Source: Candidatus Tepidiaquacellales bacterium UBA2330
GTDB taxonomy: Bacteria; Bacteroidota; Ignavibacteria; Tepidaquicellales; Tepidaquicellaceae
Assembly (NCBI GenBank): GCA_002344965.1
Contig: DDUU01000012.1
Span: forward strand, 1-54,590
DNA length: 54,590 nucleotides
Direction: 5' to 3'
Shown piece by piece: positions 52,536 through 54,590 of this stretch (position 1 is the stretch's first letter; every line of letters begins with the position of its first letter). Below the pieces are notes generated by a model that did not search any database, was not told the origin of the DNA, and was given only the letters and a program-made list of their open reading frames with translations. The translations under genes and the position numbers were made by a program.

Positions 52536-54530
52536 ATGAAAAAATTAATACTGGCTGCAGCTGTTTTGTTTATATCAGTTCAGAGTATTTTTTCCCAGAA
52601 TGTGCAGATGACTGAAAGACTTTCTGCGAGAATGAATTCGCTGAATCCTGTTGAATACACTCGCGTTCTGATCCTTCTTAAAGACAGGATTGACATAGAA
52701 AAGCTTGACAGGGATCTGTATCAAATGAATGCGCCGATTGAATACAGAGCAGAGACCGTCATTAATACTCTCAGAAATAAAGCGGCTCAGACGCAGGGAC
52801 CAATATTATCATATCTGAATTCAGAAAAGGAATCAGGGAAGATAAAACAATTGATGAACTTCTGGTTAACAAATCTTATTTTCATTGAGTGTACACCCGA
52901 TGTGATTTATAATTTAACAAAAAGAATGGATGTGGATATTCTTGATTTGGACGCAGAGCTTGATATTGACAGACCGTATGATGAGCAGCCGGCTGTTCAA
53001 AGTTCACAAACAATTGAAAACGGATTAAGAGTTATCAAAGCTGATTCATTATGGAAGATTGGAATAACTGGAGCGGGAAGAACTGTAATGAATATTGACG
53101 GTGGTGTAAACGGAACTCATCCGGCGCTTTCATCAAGATGGTGGGGCAATAACGGAAGAGCGTGGTATCATTCATGGTATGATCCAATATCTCCTTTCAG
53201 CACTTCGCCGTTTGACTGCGCAACAGGAGGAACATATCACGGAACTCACACAATGGGAATAATGTGCGGAAGAAATTCCGCAACAGGAGATACAGTCGGA
53301 GTTGCGCCGGATGCAAGATGGATGGCGGCAGGAATTACGGACTGTCCCGGTGCTTCATATCCATCTATGAATATTGCAGCGTATCAGTGGGCAATGGATC
53401 CGGATTCGAATTCGGCAACAATGGATATGCCGGATGTTATAAACTGTTCTTGGAGAGATCCGACGGCAACGAATGAATGCACTTCATCAATATACCGAAC
53501 TGTGCTTCCGGCAGTAGAAGCTATCGGCACTGCTGTTATTTTTTCCGCGGGAAATTCAGGTCCCGGAGCGTCAACCATCACGCCTCCAAAAAATATTAAT
53601 ATTGATTCGGTAGAAGTTTTTTGTGTGGGAAATATTTCCGGAACCACTTTGAATATAAGCAGCTCTTCCAGCAGAGGACCTTCGCTTTGCGGCGGAACTG
53701 GCACGCTGTTAATTAAACCAGAAGTAGTTGCACCCGGTTCATCAATAAGATCAACATGGTCAGGAACTTCTTACGGTACAATTTCAGGTACATCAATGGC
53801 TGCCCCGCATGTAGCGGGAAGCATAGCACTTTTGAAACAGGTTGCGCCGGGTATGACAGGCAAACAGCTTAAGGCGATTTTACTTTCGACAGCTACGGAT
53901 CTCGGAACTGCAGGTGAGGATAATTCTTACGGAAGAGGTCTTATAAATGTAAACAGAGCATATCACAGAATTATATCTGCTCCGCCGGCGGTATCAAATA
54001 TTTCATTTATACAGGAAGGATTTTATAATACTGTTTCTAACAGATTAAATATGAATGACACAGTTAAAATTTATCTGAGAAATAATATTTCGCCTTACAA
54101 TATAGTTGATTCAGCAAAAGGTATATTGGATTCTGTAAGCTTCACTGCACAGGTAACATTTGCAAACGCACTGACTGGTACATATTATCTGCAGCTTAAA
54201 CACAGGAATTCACTGGAAACATGGAGCAGATCAGGCGGGGAAGGATATTCAAGAGGAGATATTTTTAATTATGATTTTACGGCAGCTCAGAACAGGGCTT
54301 TCGGAAATAACATGACATTAAAAGGAGTGAAGTATGTAATTTATTCCGGAGATGTCAATCAGGACGGAACAATAGATCTTTCAGACGGAACAATAATAGA
54401 TAACGATGCTTCGGTTTTTGCAGTCGGTTATATTGTTTCGGATGTAAACGGAGATTCAATCACTGATATTACAGATGCGGTAATTGCTGATAATAATGCG
54501 TCGGCGTTTGTGAGTAAAGTAACTCCATAA
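52536..54530 (+). CDS. Secreted subtilisin-like (S8) peptidase with dockerin-like tail
   Basis: The 664 residues have signal peptide MKKLILAAAVLFISVQSIFS|Q and a propeptide-like part (~22-150). The S8 catalytic domain (~165-470) shows Asp188 in NIDGGVNGTHP, His235 in YHGTHTMG, Asn340 in SAGNSGPG and Ser420 in SGTSMAAPHVAG, so the triad is intact. The shared tail (~487-664) has KHRNSLETWS, DVNQDGTIDLSD, DVNGDSITDITD and final Pro. It could process other surface proteins or degrade external protein. The gene is far from the other tail genes, beyond the - strand envelope cluster. Confidence 0.94.
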   Translation: MKKLILAAAVLFISVQSIFSQNVQMTERLSARMNSLNPVEYTRVLILLKDRIDIEKLDRDLYQMNAPIEYRAETVINTLRNKAAQTQGPILSYLNSEKESGKIKQLMNFWLTNLIFIECTPDVIYNLTKRMDVDILDLDAELDIDRPYDEQPAVQSSQTIENGLRVIKADSLWKIGITGAGRTVMNIDGGVNGTHPALSSRWWGNNGRAWYHSWYDPISPFSTSPFDCATGGTYHGTHTMGIMCGRNSATGDTVGVAPDARWMAAGITDCPGASYPSMNIAAYQWAMDPDSNSATMDMPDVINCSWRDPTATNECTSSIYRTVLPAVEAIGTAVIFSAGNSGPGASTITPPKNINIDSVEVFCVGNISGTTLNISSSSSRGPSLCGGTGTLLIKPEVVAPGSSIRSTWSGTSYGTISGTSMAAPHVAGSIALLKQVAPGMTGKQLKAILLSTATDLGTAGEDNSYGRGLINVNRAYHRIISAPPAVSNISFIQEGFYNTVSNRLNMNDTVKIYLRNNISPYNIVDSAKGILDSVSFTAQVTFANALTGTYYLQLKHRNSLETWSRSGGEGYSRGDIFNYDFTAAQNRAFGNNMTLKGVKYVIYSGDVNQDGTIDLSDGTIIDNDASVFAVGYIVSDVNGDSITDITDAVIADNNASAFVSKVTP

Positions 54531-54531
54531 T

Positions 54532-54566
54532 AGTTAACAGTTAATAGTTAATAGTTAATAGTTTTA
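54532..54566. repeat. AGTTAAT heptamer tandem repeat directly after the stop codon
   Basis: AGTTAAC, then three exact AGTTAAT units, then AGTTTTA begin one base after the stop of the subtilase gene. It is the same repeat type as at 21019 and 24963. Confidence 0.8.
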
Positions 54567-54590
54567 GTTGTCTTGTCCTGAAATAGGTTT

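Noticed and set aside
54572..54590. Window-end sequence TGTCCTGAAATAGGTTT as the possible terminal repeat of an insertion sequence
   Set aside because: Only a few bases are visible, no transposase or second copy lies in the window, and my impression of similarity to IS ends cannot be verified.

Overview
The window looks like a chromosomal segment of an AT-rich member of the Bacteroidota/Ignavibacteriota (FCB) group. Four things point there. One secreted protein carries a canonical type IX secretion (T9SS) C-terminal sorting domain. Many predicted signal peptides are followed directly by Gln, as in the 'Bacteroidetes Q-rule'. Several promoters resemble TTTG-N19-21-TAnnTTTG. Most starts lack a strong Shine-Dalgarno sequence. 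A species cannot be named from the sequence alone.

The left and middle part (1 to about 42.2 kb), plus the last gene, is dominated by two gene sets with opposite polarity. On the + strand are ten large secreted proteins with unrelated heads: beta-helix, LamG plus P-domain, two double FG-GAP propellers, CHRD, an NHL-like propeller, an Asp-box propeller, a jelly-roll-like head, a GH18 chitinase-like head and a subtilase. All ten share one tail of about 175 residues. It consists of a beta-rich block with an HRNS/AxETW motif, a dockerin-like pair of calcium loops, and an invariant last-residue proline. One of the ten genes (39272-40483) is broken by an in-frame stop inside the tail. On the - strand are six paralogues (480-500 aa, all-helical, no signal peptide) of a family I cannot name. 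Five of the six sit head-to-head with a secreted-protein gene or its relic, as if [helical protein | surface protein] units had been duplicated in tandem.

Between 9.3 and 10.9 kb lies a repeat island: a small GIY-YIG nuclease gene between two arrays of ATTCCCGC/GCGGGAAT hairpin repeats in opposite orientation, which may be a mobile element. Heptanucleotide tandem repeats follow the stop codons of four tail genes.

From 42.3 to 50.5 kb all genes are on the - strand: DUF502, a SulP anion transporter, four outer-membrane beta-barrel-like proteins, DUF202, a small membrane protein and DUF1254/DUF1214. They probably form one or a few membrane/envelope operons. Housekeeping genes scattered through the window are a GT-C-like membrane protein, a TerC-family protein, a soluble transhydrogenase (sthA) and asparagine synthetase (asnB). 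No tRNA, rRNA, CRISPR array, recognisable transposase or phage gene was seen.
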